Assembly: GCA_903900265.1 (NCBI GenBank)
Contig: CAIUMM010000005.1
Coordinates: forward strand, 1-60,935
Length of the DNA stretch: 60,935 nt
DNA from: an uncultured Pseudomonadota bacterium
GTDB lineage: Bacteria > Myxococcota_A > UBA796 > SXON01
Reading direction: 5' to 3'
Under the pieces are notes generated by a model. That model worked only from the letters and a program-made list of their open reading frames with translations. It was not told the origin of the DNA and did not search any database. Made by a program: the position numbers and the translations under genes. Of the stretch, positions 1 to 8,635 are shown in pieces; position 1 is the stretch's first letter, and the number at the start of each line of letters is the position of its first letter.

Positions 1-348
1 CCACCCCTTGAAGCGCGGCGCGAGCCAGCGACGGATCGGAGGGATGAACAACAACAAGCCCGTCAGGTCCGACAGCAACCCCGGCGTGATCAACAACACC
101 GAGCCGATCACCACCAACAAGCCTTCGATCACGCTGTCAGCCGGGCTCTTTCCCGCTTGCAGATCCTGCTGCACCTGCCGGAGCACGCCCGTACCGGCGC
201 GCTTCCCCAACCACGCCCCGGCCACGCCCATCGCGAACAGCCAGAACACCGTCTGGGCGCCGCCGACAGCACGCCCCACCTCGATCAACAGCCACGTCTC
301 CAGCAACGGGACCACCGTGAACAGCAAAAAAAGCCCAAGCGCGATCAT
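1..348 (-). CDS. fxsA: FxsA family membrane protein (C-terminus outside window)
   Basis: The first 116 residues of an inner-membrane protein of the FxsA family; the 3' end runs off the window. The N-terminus contains FLLFTVVPLLETWLL, a typical FxsA opening, followed by a second hydrophobic stretch (about residues 32-48) and a third around 72-105 ending near a basic IRRWLAPRF segment. E. coli FxsA overproduction relieves F-plasmid exclusion of phage T7; its normal role is unclear. The ATG is fixed by an in-frame TAG directly upstream (358-360). No clear Shine-Dalgarno sequence precedes it. It is divergent from the gene at 455. Confidence 0.85.
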   Translation of the reverse strand, partial: MIALGLFLLFTVVPLLETWLLIEVGRAVGGAQTVFWLFAMGVAGAWLGKRAGTGVLRQVQQDLQAGKSPADSVIEGLLVVIGSVLLITPGLLSDLTGLLLFIPPIRRWLAPRFKGW

Positions 349-454
349 GCGCGAAGTCTAATCACGCCGCTCGCGGGTGTGGAGTGCCGCGACTCAGCCG
401 GGCAAGCAGCGCACACGCGTGCCACACGCGGCACGCAAGGGGATAAGCGTTGGT

Positions 455-1294
455 ATGTCCCGCCCGATCTTCATCCTCTCCGACGGCACCGGCGAAACCG
501 CAGACCGCGTCACCCGCGCTGCGCTCAGGCAGTTCGAGGGCACGCGGGTGCAGGTCCACCTCTTCCCGAACGTCGTCGACCGGGAAACGCTGGAGCGCAT
601 CCTCAAACAAGCCGCGATCCAACAAGCGTTTGTCGTCACGTCGCTGGTCTCTGCCGAGCAGCGTACCTTCGCGAACGAGCTGGCCAAAGCGTTCCGCTTG
701 CTGCAGGTCGACGTCCTCGGCAACGTCATCACCGGCTTGTCAGGATGGCTCGGGTCCACGCCGCAAAACCAGCCCGGCCTGATGCACCGCACCGACGAGG
801 CGTATTTTCGACGCATCGAAGCTGTGGAGTTCACGGTCAAAGTAGACGACGGCAAAGAGCCGCGTATGCTCAAGCAAGCCGACATAGTGCTCGTCGGCGT
901 CTCGCGCACATCCAAGACCCCCCTCTCGGTTTTTCTCGCGTACAAGGGCTATAAAGTGGCGAACGTGCCGCTGGTCCTGGACCGGGATCCCCCGCGCGAG
1001 CTGTGGGAGGTCGATCAGCGCCGGGTGTTCGCGCTGATGATCGATCCGGACTCCCTGGAGGGCATCCGAAAGCAACGCCTGCGCACGATGCGCGTGGGCA
1101 ACAACAGCAACTACGGGCAGCTGGACTACATCCTCGCCGAGCTGGAGTACGCCGAGGACCTGTTCCGCAAGAACCGTCATTGGCCGGTGATCAACGTCAC
1201 CCAAAAAGCGCTTGAAGAGACAGCCGGAACCATCGTAAATATGTATGTGGAGCGCGGGCTCGGCGAGCCCAACGGCGAGATCGGTCAGCTGTAG
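455..1294 (+). CDS. Pyruvate phosphate dikinase / PEP synthase regulatory protein (DUF299)
   Basis: Bifunctional kinase/pyrophosphorylase of 279 residues. The family switches PPDK or PEP synthase off by ADP-dependent phosphorylation of a threonine next to the catalytic histidine, and on again by Pi-dependent dephosphorylation. The N-terminus FILSDGTGETADRV is the family signature, and a P-loop-like GVSRTSKT lies at residues 148-155. Length matches the family (about 270). The ATG at 455 is preferred to longer in-frame starts because homologues begin just before this motif and AAGGGGA lies upstream. The target enzyme is not in the window, so PPDK versus PEP synthase cannot be decided. Confidence 0.9.
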   Translation: MSRPIFILSDGTGETADRVTRAALRQFEGTRVQVHLFPNVVDRETLERILKQAAIQQAFVVTSLVSAEQRTFANELAKAFRLLQVDVLGNVITGLSGWLGSTPQNQPGLMHRTDEAYFRRIEAVEFTVKVDDGKEPRMLKQADIVLVGVSRTSKTPLSVFLAYKGYKVANVPLVLDRDPPRELWEVDQRRVFALMIDPDSLEGIRKQRLRTMRVGNNSNYGQLDYILAELEYAEDLFRKNRHWPVINVTQKALEETAGTIVNMYVERGLGEPNGEIGQL

Positions 1295-1317
1295 TCCACA
1301 CCGATGCTGGAGCGAGC

Positions 1318-3696
1318 ATGTCCCGTCCGTTTACAGGGTTTTCAACCCCGGAAGCGCCCCCCGCGGGGGTAAGCGCGATCCTCGGACCGACCAACACCGG
1401 CAAGACCCACGTCGCGATCGAGCAGCTGCTTCGCTACGACTCGGGGATGATCGGCCTGCCGCTACGGCTGCTGGCCCGCGAGGTCTACGATCGCCTCACC
1501 CAGCGCGTCGGCGAGCAACAGGTCGCGTTGATCACCGGAGAGGAGCGTCGTTCGCCACCGGGCGCTCGGTATTTGGTCTGCACGGTGGAGGCGATGCCGC
1601 TCGCGCACCCCGTCGACATGCTGGTGGTGGACGAGATCCAGCTCGCTGGAGACCGCGGTCGCGGGCACATCTTCACCGACCGCCTGCTGCACGCGCGGGG
1701 CACACGAGCGACGCTCTTTTTGGGTTCGGACACCATCGCTCCGGCCGTGCGCAGGCTGATCCCCGAGGCATCGATCACCACGCAGCCACGGCTCTCCAAG
1801 CTCACCCACACCGGCTTTTGCAAGCTTGGCGCCTTGCCTCCCAAAAGCGCGATCGTCGCGTTTTCGGCCGACGCCGTGTACGCGCTCGCTGAGCGGGCTC
1901 GCCGCAAGCACGGCGGCTGCGCGGTGGTGCTCGGAGCGCTGTCCCCGCGCACCCGCAACGCGCAGGTGGCGATGTTTCAGTCCGGCGAGGTCCCGGTCTT
2001 GGTCGCGACCGACGCCATCGGCATGGGGCTGAACCTCGATCTGGAGCACGTCGCGTTCGCGGCGCTGCACAAGTTCGACGGCGAGCGGATTCGTCGCCTC
2101 CAGCCTTCGGAGTTGGCGCAGATCGCCGGGCGAGCGGGGCGCTACCAGACCGATGGCACCTTCGGAACCACCGAGGCCTCGGATCCGCTCGACACCGCGA
2201 TGATCGACGCGATCGAGAGTCACCAGCTCCCGCCGCTGCGCAAGCTCTACTGGCGCGCCGCGCGACTTGACTTCACCTCGCTCACCGCCTTACGCGACAG
2301 CTTGCTCGCGCCGCCCCCGGCGCTGGGCGTGCAGCTGGAGCGCACGGAGACGGACGAAGATGAGGTCTCCTTCGCGATCCTCGCGCGCCACCCGGAGGTG
2401 CGCGCGCGCGCCACGCACCCCAACCGGGTCGCGCTGCTTTGGGAGGTCTGCCGCACGCCGGACTACCGCAAGCAATTGCCCGAGACGCACGCTGAGCTGC
2501 TGCTGCGCGTGTACCTCCGCTTGGTGGACCACGGATCGCTCGCCGAAGGATGGGTGCGCCGCTCGATGGAGTCGCTCGACCGCATCGACACCTCCGGCGA
2601 GGACGGCGATCCAGCGGGGATCGACACGCTCACCCAACGTCTGGCGTGGATCCGCACCTGGGCGTACCTGACGCACCGCACCGACTGGGTAGACAACGCC
2701 CGAAGCCTGAGGGAATACGCCGCAGAGGTCGAGAACCGGCTGTCCGACGCGCTGCACGCCGAGCTGCAGGCGCGCTTCGTCGATCGTCGATCGATGGTCA
2801 CGCTCTCGGCTCCGACCAGCGTGGTCCAAGGCGGCGAAGTCCGACTGGGGGGGCGCGTCGTCGGCGTGCTCGATGGCATCGGATTTCGCAGCGCGGAAGC
2901 ACAACACCGGGGCGGAGGTGCCGCGGCGGTGCGCGCCGCCGTAGAGCCCGCTGTCGCCCAACGCGTCGTGGCCCTGCTCGCCGACGCGGGCGAGCACTTC
3001 CGGCTCGGGGACGACCTGACCTTGCAGTGGCGCGGCGAGAGCGTCGCCCGGCTGCTCCCCGGCCCTGTTCCTGCGGAACCTCGCCTCAAGCTGCTGCGCG
3101 GAGACTGGCTCCGCCCCTCGGATCGGATGCAGGTGGAGCGCCGACTCGCCGCGATCCTCCGCGACCGTGTCGCCGACGTGCTGGCACCGCTGCGGGAGAG
3201 CGCGACCCAGCGCGGGGGCGTTCGTTACTTGCTCGAAGCGGGCCTTGGCACGGTGCCGTTAGAGCGCGTCACCAGCGCCCGAGAGTCGCTGTCCGAGCAC
3301 GAGCGCAGGTCGCTGGCGCACCACGGCGTGCGCTTCGGGGCCCAATGGGCGTTCTCGATTCAGGTCACCCATCCGGGACGTCGCGTGCTGGCGGCGGTGG
3401 CCGCGGGCTTCGACGCCGTTCCGGATGTTCTGCGCGCCGACCCGATCCCGAACGTCGTCTTTGCGGGGAGCATCGCTGCTCCTTTCTGGCCGCCGTTCGG
3501 CTTTATCCGCCTCGGAGCGCACGCCGTGCGGGTGGATCTCTACGAGGCGTGGACGGCCGAAGTGCGCCGCTTGTCGCGCAGCGGATCGTTCAAGGCCCCC
3601 GCGGAGATGGTGGAGCGGCTTGGCGACGTCGGCCCCGCGCTTCGGGAGCTGGGGATGACCGAGGCAAACGGCTTGTGGATACGCTGGAGGCGGTAG
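1318..3696 (+). CDS. SUV3-like ATP-dependent RNA helicase
   Basis: Superfamily 2 helicase of 792 residues resembling mitochondrial SUV3 and its bacterial relatives. Walker A GPTNTGKT is at residues 23-30, motif II is DEIQ at 105-108, and motif VI QIAGRAGR is at 268-275. An alpha-helical SUV3-type region follows, then a C-terminal extension rich in basic residues. SUV3 unwinds structured RNA for the degradosome; that role here is an inference. The start has GGAG five bases upstream. The gene ends tail-to-tail with maf, 14 bases apart. Confidence 0.88.
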   Translation: MSRPFTGFSTPEAPPAGVSAILGPTNTGKTHVAIEQLLRYDSGMIGLPLRLLAREVYDRLTQRVGEQQVALITGEERRSPPGARYLVCTVEAMPLAHPVDMLVVDEIQLAGDRGRGHIFTDRLLHARGTRATLFLGSDTIAPAVRRLIPEASITTQPRLSKLTHTGFCKLGALPPKSAIVAFSADAVYALAERARRKHGGCAVVLGALSPRTRNAQVAMFQSGEVPVLVATDAIGMGLNLDLEHVAFAALHKFDGERIRRLQPSELAQIAGRAGRYQTDGTFGTTEASDPLDTAMIDAIESHQLPPLRKLYWRAARLDFTSLTALRDSLLAPPPALGVQLERTETDEDEVSFAILARHPEVRARATHPNRVALLWEVCRTPDYRKQLPETHAELLLRVYLRLVDHGSLAEGWVRRSMESLDRIDTSGEDGDPAGIDTLTQRLAWIRTWAYLTHRTDWVDNARSLREYAAEVENRLSDALHAELQARFVDRRSMVTLSAPTSVVQGGEVRLGGRVVGVLDGIGFRSAEAQHRGGGAAAVRAAVEPAVAQRVVALLADAGEHFRLGDDLTLQWRGESVARLLPGPVPAEPRLKLLRGDWLRPSDRMQVERRLAAILRDRVADVLAPLRESATQRGGVRYLLEAGLGTVPLERVTSARESLSEHERRSLAHHGVRFGAQWAFSIQVTHPGRRVLAAVAAGFDAVPDVLRADPIPNVVFAGSIAAPFWPPFGFIRLGAHAVRVDLYEAWTAEVRRLSRSGSFKAPAEMVERLGDVGPALRELGMTEANGLWIRWRR

Positions 3697-3715
3697 CAAG
3701 CGCCATTCAGCTACC
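3692..3715. terminator. Inverted repeat spanning two convergent stop codons
   Basis: GGTAGC (3692-3697) and GCTACC (3710-3715) form a perfect 6-bp stem around a 12-base loop. Each arm contains the TAG stop of one of the two converging genes (helicase and maf). There is no T-tract. A bidirectional stop for transcription is possible but unproven. Confidence 0.35.
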
Positions 3716-4343
3716 TGCGCTCTCCGGCGTACAAGCCATTCAAGAGGCGCAACCTCTCGAGCACCGCGAACACCGGCAGCCCGATCACGTTGCTCCAGTC
3801 CCCGTCGGCGCGCGCGATCAGCCAGGCGCCCGGCCCCTCGGCCCGGTAGCCCCCCGCGCACCCGCTGCCGTCTTCAGAGGCCACGTACGCGTCGATCTCG
3901 GCGTCGGTCACATCGGCGCGAACGTGGATCTGCGTGTGCTCTACAAAGTCCCACGTCATGGGTGAAGGCACGTTGGACTCGAGTCGCAAGCGAGGATTTC
4001 CGCGAAACGACACGCCGGTGCTCAAGGTGTGCACACGGCCGCGCAGCCACCGAAGCCTCCGGCGATGATCGTCCGGATCCAGCGGCTTTCCGAACGCCTC
4101 GCCGTCCAGATGCGCCACCTGATCCGCCCCGATGATCACCGCCTCTGCGTCGGTGCGCGCGGCAGCGACCGCCTCGGCCTTGGCGATCGCACGCGCAAGC
4201 GCAAGCGAGACCGGGTCGGACGCGGTCACGGCGTGCTCGTCGATGGGGGCGGGGTGTAGCTCCACCGTGACGCCAGTGGCGCGGAGCAGCTCTGCGCGCC
4301 ACGACGAAGCGGTGGCCAAGACGACGGGAAATGCAAGCTGCAT
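3711..4343 (-). CDS. Maf/YceF-type nucleotide pyrophosphatase
   Basis: House-cleaning nucleoside triphosphate pyrophosphatase of 210 residues, cytoplasmic. The N-terminal substrate loop (ATASSWRAELL), the catalytic-base segment IIGADQV, the GKP motif and the late CAGGYRAEG motif are present. The spacing and the CAG-x-x-x-x-EG and VIGLPV segments look more like E. coli YceF, which hydrolyses m7GTP, than like YhdE. Substrate is therefore inferred only. It is divergently transcribed from the Hsp70-VWA gene across a 71-bp gap. Confidence 0.88.
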   Translation of the reverse strand: MQLAFPVVLATASSWRAELLRATGVTVELHPAPIDEHAVTASDPVSLALARAIAKAEAVAAARTDAEAVIIGADQVAHLDGEAFGKPLDPDDHRRRLRWLRGRVHTLSTGVSFRGNPRLRLESNVPSPMTWDFVEHTQIHVRADVTDAEIDAYVASEDGSGCAGGYRAEGPGAWLIARADGDWSNVIGLPVFAVLERLRLLNGLYAGERR

Positions 4344-4414
4344 GCGCGACGTCTATCCCCCGCCGCGGTCGGACACGATAGAGCGCCCGCTATCTATTGT
4401 CTCGGAGCCTACGC
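4344..4414. promoter_or_regulatory. Divergent promoter region between maf and the Hsp70-VWA gene
   Basis: This 71-bp gap must hold the promoters for both genes. It contains GATAGA (4377-4382), like other putative -10 elements in this window. It also has an imperfect inverted repeat: GATAGAGCG (4377-4385) against CGCTATC (4388-4394), with a two-base bulge. The right arm runs into TATTGT (4395-4400), an alternative -10. GGAG (4404-4407) is the likely ribosome binding site for ATG 4415. No CIRCE element is visible. Confidence 0.4.
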
Positions 4415-6424
4415 ATGTCCACCCGCGCCGTTGGGATCGACCTCGGCACTACCTTCTCAGCCATCGCGCATGTGAACAAGTACGGGGTCCCCGAGATCCT
4501 TCACAACGCCGAAGGCGAACGCATCACCCCGTCGGTGATCTTGTTCGAAGGTGACGAAGTGATCATCGGAACCTACGCCAAGCAATCGGCTGTGGCGTAT
4601 CCGGAGCAGGTGGTCGAGTTCATCAAGCGTCACATGGGCGACGACGACTACTCGTTCGAATACCGCGGGGAGTCCTACACCCCCGAGCGACTATCCGGCT
4701 TTATCCTTGCCAAGTTGAAGCACGACGCCGAGCTGCGCCTCGGTCACCGCATCGATCAAGCGGTGATCACCGTCCCCGCCTACTTTGGCGACAAGCAGCG
4801 TCGGGCCACCATCCGCGCGGGCGAGTACGCGGGCTTGAAGGTGCTGTCGCTGCTCAATGAGCCTACGGCCGCGGCCTTCGCCTACGGCCTCGCCAACATG
4901 GGCGAGCGCAAAAAGGTGCTGGTCTTTGACCTTGGCGGCGGCACGTTCGACGTTTCGATCGTCGAGATCAGCGGGCGGGACATCAACGTGCTCGCGACCA
5001 CTGGCGACCACCAGCTGGGCGGCAAAGAGTGGGACGACAAGCTGATCGAGTATGCGGCGGAGCAGTTCAAGGCGCGCCACAACCTGGACCCCTTGGATGA
5101 CCTCGCGGCCTACCATGACCTGCGCTCCAAAGCGACCAGCGCGAAGCTGTCGCTCTCGAAGCGCCCGAAGGTCAACCTGTTCTATGACTTCCGCGGCAAG
5201 ATCCTCCGACTGGAGCTGTCGCGGGAAAAGTTCGAGGAGCTGACCGACGGCTTGGTGTCGCGCTGCGAAGCCTTGACCCGCGATGTGCTCGAAGACGCCA
5301 AGCTGAACGCGGACGATATCGACACCGTCGTGCTCGCCGGCGGATCGACGCGCATGCCGATGGTGCGGGACATGATCAAGAAGGTGTTCGGGCGCGACGC
5401 CGCGACCGACATCAACCCCGACGAGTGCATCGCGCTGGGCGCGGCCCTGACCGCCGCGATCGAAGCGAGCCGCGCGAGCGGAGAAGCCCCGCCGGTCGAC
5501 ATCCGCACCCACGACGTCACGTCCCACTCGCTCGGCATGGTCGTCTACAAAGACGGCAAGCTGTTCAACTCCAAGATCATCGACCGCAATTCGCGGATCC
5601 CCTGCGAGCGCACCCGGGATGACTACGTCACCTCGCACGACGGGCAGAGCACGATGGACCTCTGGTTGGTCCAAGGCGAGAACACCGATCCCTTGGAGTG
5701 CGCCGTGCTCGGGCACTTCGAGTTCTACGGGATTCCGATGCGCGCAGCTGGAAAATCAAGGCTGTCCGTCACGTTTCGCTACAACGCGAACGGCATCGTC
5801 GAGGTCGAGTCGATGGACCTCGACACCGGCCAAACCCTCGCGCACCGATTGGCGGCCGGCGCAGTGACCCTCGAAGACCTCGCGCGGAACCGTGCGCCGA
5901 TGAACGTGGTGCTGCTGATCGACTGCTCCGGGTCGATGTACGGCACGAACATCGAGCAAGCGCGAAAGGCCGCGCTCTCGTTTGTGGAGCGTTCCCTTGG
6001 TCCGAATCGGCAAATCGCGGTCATCGCGTTCCCGGGCGGGGTCGTATGCCCGCTGACCTCCGATCCTGGGCGCCTCGAGAACGCGATCAAGGGCTTGACG
6101 CCGATCGGCTCCACGCCGCTCGCCGACGGCCTGCTCGCCGCGCGCGAGATGATGAAGAACCGCGCAGGCGTGCAGCGCATCTACATGGTGCTCACCGACG
6201 GGCACCCGGATGACCCCGAAGCGGCCGTCGCCGAGGTCAATCGCATCCGCACCTCTGGCGGAAGAGTGATTACCATCGGAGTAGGAGCTCAGGTGCGCCC
6301 CGAGTTCCTGAAGAGCCTCGCGTCCCGCGCCGAGGACTACCATTTCTGCAACGAGTCCGTAGAACTGCAGGGCACGTTTATCAATCTCGCGACCGAGCTT
6401 TCTGGAGGCCAAAATGGCGGATGA
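4415..6424 (+). CDS. Hsp70 (DnaK-like) chaperone fused to a von Willebrand factor A domain
   Basis: A 669-residue fusion. Residues about 5-360 form an Hsp70 nucleotide-binding domain with GIDLGTTFSAIAHV, the DLGGGTFDVSIVE phosphate-2 motif and LAGGSTRMP. Residues about 370-490 resemble the beta-sandwich substrate domain (starting at DVTSHSLGM). No alpha-helical lid follows; instead a VWA domain occupies about 495-660. Its MIDAS metal site is complete: D503-x-S505-x-S507, T567 and D595. VWA domains bind protein partners through a divalent cation. The ATG at 4415 follows GGAG by seven bases; an in-frame TTG 18 bases earlier is less likely. First gene of the chaperone locus; its end overlaps grpE by 11 bases. 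Cytoplasmic, with no signal peptide. Confidence 0.9.
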   Translation: MSTRAVGIDLGTTFSAIAHVNKYGVPEILHNAEGERITPSVILFEGDEVIIGTYAKQSAVAYPEQVVEFIKRHMGDDDYSFEYRGESYTPERLSGFILAKLKHDAELRLGHRIDQAVITVPAYFGDKQRRATIRAGEYAGLKVLSLLNEPTAAAFAYGLANMGERKKVLVFDLGGGTFDVSIVEISGRDINVLATTGDHQLGGKEWDDKLIEYAAEQFKARHNLDPLDDLAAYHDLRSKATSAKLSLSKRPKVNLFYDFRGKILRLELSREKFEELTDGLVSRCEALTRDVLEDAKLNADDIDTVVLAGGSTRMPMVRDMIKKVFGRDAATDINPDECIALGAALTAAIEASRASGEAPPVDIRTHDVTSHSLGMVVYKDGKLFNSKIIDRNSRIPCERTRDDYVTSHDGQSTMDLWLVQGENTDPLECAVLGHFEFYGIPMRAAGKSRLSVTFRYNANGIVEVESMDLDTGQTLAHRLAAGAVTLEDLARNRAPMNVVLLIDCSGSMYGTNIEQARKAALSFVERSLGPNRQIAVIAFPGGVVCPLTSDPGRLENAIKGLTPIGSTPLADGLLAAREMMKNRAGVQRIYMVLTDGHPDDPEAAVAEVNRIRTSGGRVITIGVGAQVRPEFLKSLASRAEDYHFCNESVELQGTFINLATELSGGQNGG

Positions 6425-6983
6425 ACCCAACCTCGCTGCAATCCAAGCACACGCGGGCTCCAGCGACCCAGCAGGCTCGGTAAACCAGCGTCTGCAAGCG
6501 TTGCACGACCTGATCCAGGACCGGATGCGCCAGGACGACACCCAGCAGCGGGCCTTCGACCAGCTGTATGAGGAGCTTCGCCAATACAAAGAAGACTTCG
6601 TCTTCCAACAGGAAAAGCCGTTCCTCCTTGACCTCCTGCTATTTTACGACTCGCTGAACTGGTTCCAGCAATCGATTGAGCGCAAAGAGATGAGCGCAGA
6701 CGTCATCACCGACAGCTTCCAGTACCTGTTGGATGAATTCCTCGAGCTTCTGTATCGGCGCGACGTCATCCCCTGCGAGAGCGTAGAGCGCTTCGACCGC
6801 AAGCTTCACAAGGCCGTACGCGTGGTGCCGACCTCCAACCCCGCGGAGGATTGGCACGTGCAAGCGGTGCTCAAGCGCGGCTTCACTCGCGGCGACAAGC
6901 AGCTCCGCGCCGAAGAGGTCGCGGTCTCGCGGTTTGGCGTGGAAGCAGAAGGCGAATCCGGTAGCAGCGGAACCAAAGAGTAG
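6414..6983 (+). CDS. grpE: GrpE-like nucleotide exchange factor
   Basis: A 189-residue GrpE-family protein that would release ADP from the Hsp70s encoded on either side. The N-terminal half is helical and coiled-coil-like (about 20-80). The C-terminal beta domain carries the family pattern VQAVLKRGFTRGDKQLRAEE near residues 143-165. The ATG at 6414 has GGAGG just upstream and lies inside the end of the Hsp70-VWA gene (11-base overlap), so translation is probably coupled. Sandwiched between two Hsp70 genes, it is probably a dedicated factor rather than the housekeeping GrpE. Similarity to canonical GrpE is moderate. Confidence 0.8.
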   Translation: MADEPNLAAIQAHAGSSDPAGSVNQRLQALHDLIQDRMRQDDTQQRAFDQLYEELRQYKEDFVFQQEKPFLLDLLLFYDSLNWFQQSIERKEMSADVITDSFQYLLDEFLELLYRRDVIPCESVERFDRKLHKAVRVVPTSNPAEDWHVQAVLKRGFTRGDKQLRAEEVAVSRFGVEAEGESGSSGTKE

Positions 6984-6992
6984 GCAAGCCGG

Positions 6993-8600
6993 ATGGCAGA
7001 CGAAGGCATCATCCTCGGCATCGACTTGGGGACCACGTTCTCCGCGGTCGCCTACGTCGATCCCTTCGGGAAGCCTGTGATTCTGCCCAACGCGGAGGGA
7101 CAGCGCACCACCGCGTCGGTGATTCACTTTTATGGTCGCGATGCCTGCGTGGTCGGCGACGAAGCCGTAAAGATGGTGCTGGTCGACGCACCCAACGTGG
7201 TTCGCTTCATCAAGCGACACATGGGCGATCCAGGGTACCAGTTTGAGCTCTTTGGACGTAGCTACAGCCCGCAGGAGCTCTCCTCGCTCATCCTCCGAAA
7301 GCTAAAGGAGGACGCCGAAGAATCGCTCGGGTTCACCGTGAAGGACGCCGTCATCACCGTCCCCGCGTACTTCAACAGCGCGCAGCGCGGCGCGACCGCC
7401 GAGGCCGGCGCGCTCGCCGGGTTCAATGTCCTGTCGATCATCAACGAGCCCACCGCAGCGGCGATCGCTTACGGCGTAGAGCGCATCGGAAAGGAGAGGA
7501 ACCTCCTCGTATTTGACCTCGGCGGCGGCACTTTTGACGTCACCGTCATGGAGATCAAGGGTACGACGATGCGCACCATCGCGACCGACGGGAACGCCGA
7601 GCTCGGCGGGAAGGACTGGGATGATCGGCTGTTGAACTTCGTAGCGGACCAATTCCTCGAGAAGCACGGGACCGATCCCCGCGACGATGCTCAGACCTTT
7701 CAAGAGCTCTACGAACGCAGCCTCCAAGCCAAGATCTCCCTCTCCTCCAAGCCACGCGCAGCGATCCCGGTCAACTACAAAGGGAACCGGATGGTCGTGT
7801 CGGTCACCCGCGAGGAATTCGAGCGCATCACCAAGGACCTGCTTGGACAATGCGAGGACACCTGTACGCTGGTGCTCGAAAAAGCAAAGATGCAATGGGC
7901 ACAGATCGATGACGTCCTGCTCGCCGGCGGCTCCACGCGCATGCCGGCGGTGCAGGAGATGCTGCGCCACCTGTCCGGTCGGGCGCCCGTAGCCGGGGTG
8001 AACCCGGATGAGTGTGTCGCGTTGGGCGCAGCATTAGCGGCGATCTTCCGGCATCAGCCCAAGCACCCAGCCATCCTCGCGTGGCGTCAGTCGCTCGCAC
8101 GCAAGGCCGGCGGCTCAGGCAGCGTGCCAGACACGCTCCCCAATGACGACCTCGACATCGAGGTGGGTCTTCCCGCGGTACGCATCGCCGACGTCGCTAG
8201 TCACCCGTTGGGCATCGTCGCGCTCGACGCGTCGCTCACCGAGCGCGTAGTGCCGCTGATCCCCGAGCAAACTCCCCTGCCCTGCGAAAAGCGTGGGCGG
8301 TTTGCGTACGCCTACGACGGCATGACCTCCGTTCGGGTGGAGGTCACCGAGGGAGCTGGAGCCTCTCGGGATGAGGTTCATGTGATTGGAGAGGTGATCC
8401 TTGAAAACCTCCCGCCCCGTGCCCGAGGTACGCCGATCGATGTCGTGTACCGGTACACCGTCAACCAGATCCTCGAGGTGGACGTGACGGACGTCGAGAG
8501 CGGCGTCACCCGGAGGGCGAGCATCGTCCTGAAGGGTGGACTCTCCCCAGCCAGCTTTGAGCGTGCCCAACGGCGCGTCGCGGCGGCCCAACTGCGTTGA
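6993..8600 (+). CDS. Hsp70-family chaperone lacking the helical lid
   Basis: A 535-residue DnaK-like protein. The nucleotide-binding domain spans about 5-350, with GIDLGTTFSAVAYV, INEPTAAAIAYG, DLGGGTFDVTVME and LAGGSTRMP. A linker of about 45 residues follows, then a substrate-binding beta domain starting at DVASHPLGI (about 398) and ending near 525. DnaK proper has about 640 residues; here the alpha-helical lid is absent. It starts nine bases after grpE. It shares layout with the NBD of the Hsp70-VWA gene (for example VxFIKRHMGD in both), so the two may be paralogues specialised within one machine. Confidence 0.9.
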   Translation: MADEGIILGIDLGTTFSAVAYVDPFGKPVILPNAEGQRTTASVIHFYGRDACVVGDEAVKMVLVDAPNVVRFIKRHMGDPGYQFELFGRSYSPQELSSLILRKLKEDAEESLGFTVKDAVITVPAYFNSAQRGATAEAGALAGFNVLSIINEPTAAAIAYGVERIGKERNLLVFDLGGGTFDVTVMEIKGTTMRTIATDGNAELGGKDWDDRLLNFVADQFLEKHGTDPRDDAQTFQELYERSLQAKISLSSKPRAAIPVNYKGNRMVVSVTREEFERITKDLLGQCEDTCTLVLEKAKMQWAQIDDVLLAGGSTRMPAVQEMLRHLSGRAPVAGVNPDECVALGAALAAIFRHQPKHPAILAWRQSLARKAGGSGSVPDTLPNDDLDIEVGLPAVRIADVASHPLGIVALDASLTERVVPLIPEQTPLPCEKRGRFAYAYDGMTSVRVEVTEGAGASRDEVHVIGEVILENLPPRARGTPIDVVYRYTVNQILEVDVTDVESGVTRRASIVLKGGLSPASFERAQRRVAAAQLR

Positions 8601-8617
8601 GAGAACGCGCTCGGTGT

Positions 8618-8623
8618 GATAGA
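8618..8623 (+). promoter_or_regulatory. GATAGA motif, possible internal -10 element
   Basis: GATAGA lies 12 bases before the ATG at 8636, a start with no visible Shine-Dalgarno sequence. The same [GT]ATAG[AT] hexamer precedes several other genes in this window. It may be an internal promoter of the chaperone locus giving a very short leader; a -35 is not obvious. Confidence 0.25.
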
Positions 8624-8635
8624 ACCCGTTCCGTA

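Noticed and set aside
2550..3965. Open frame of 471 codons on the plus strand
   Set aside because: Overlaps the helicase in another frame and is Arg-rich without motifs.
4344..4414. CIRCE heat-shock operator upstream of the Hsp70-VWA gene
   Set aside because: The characteristic 9-9-9 inverted repeat is absent; only an imperfect GATAGAGCG/CGCTATC repeat is seen.
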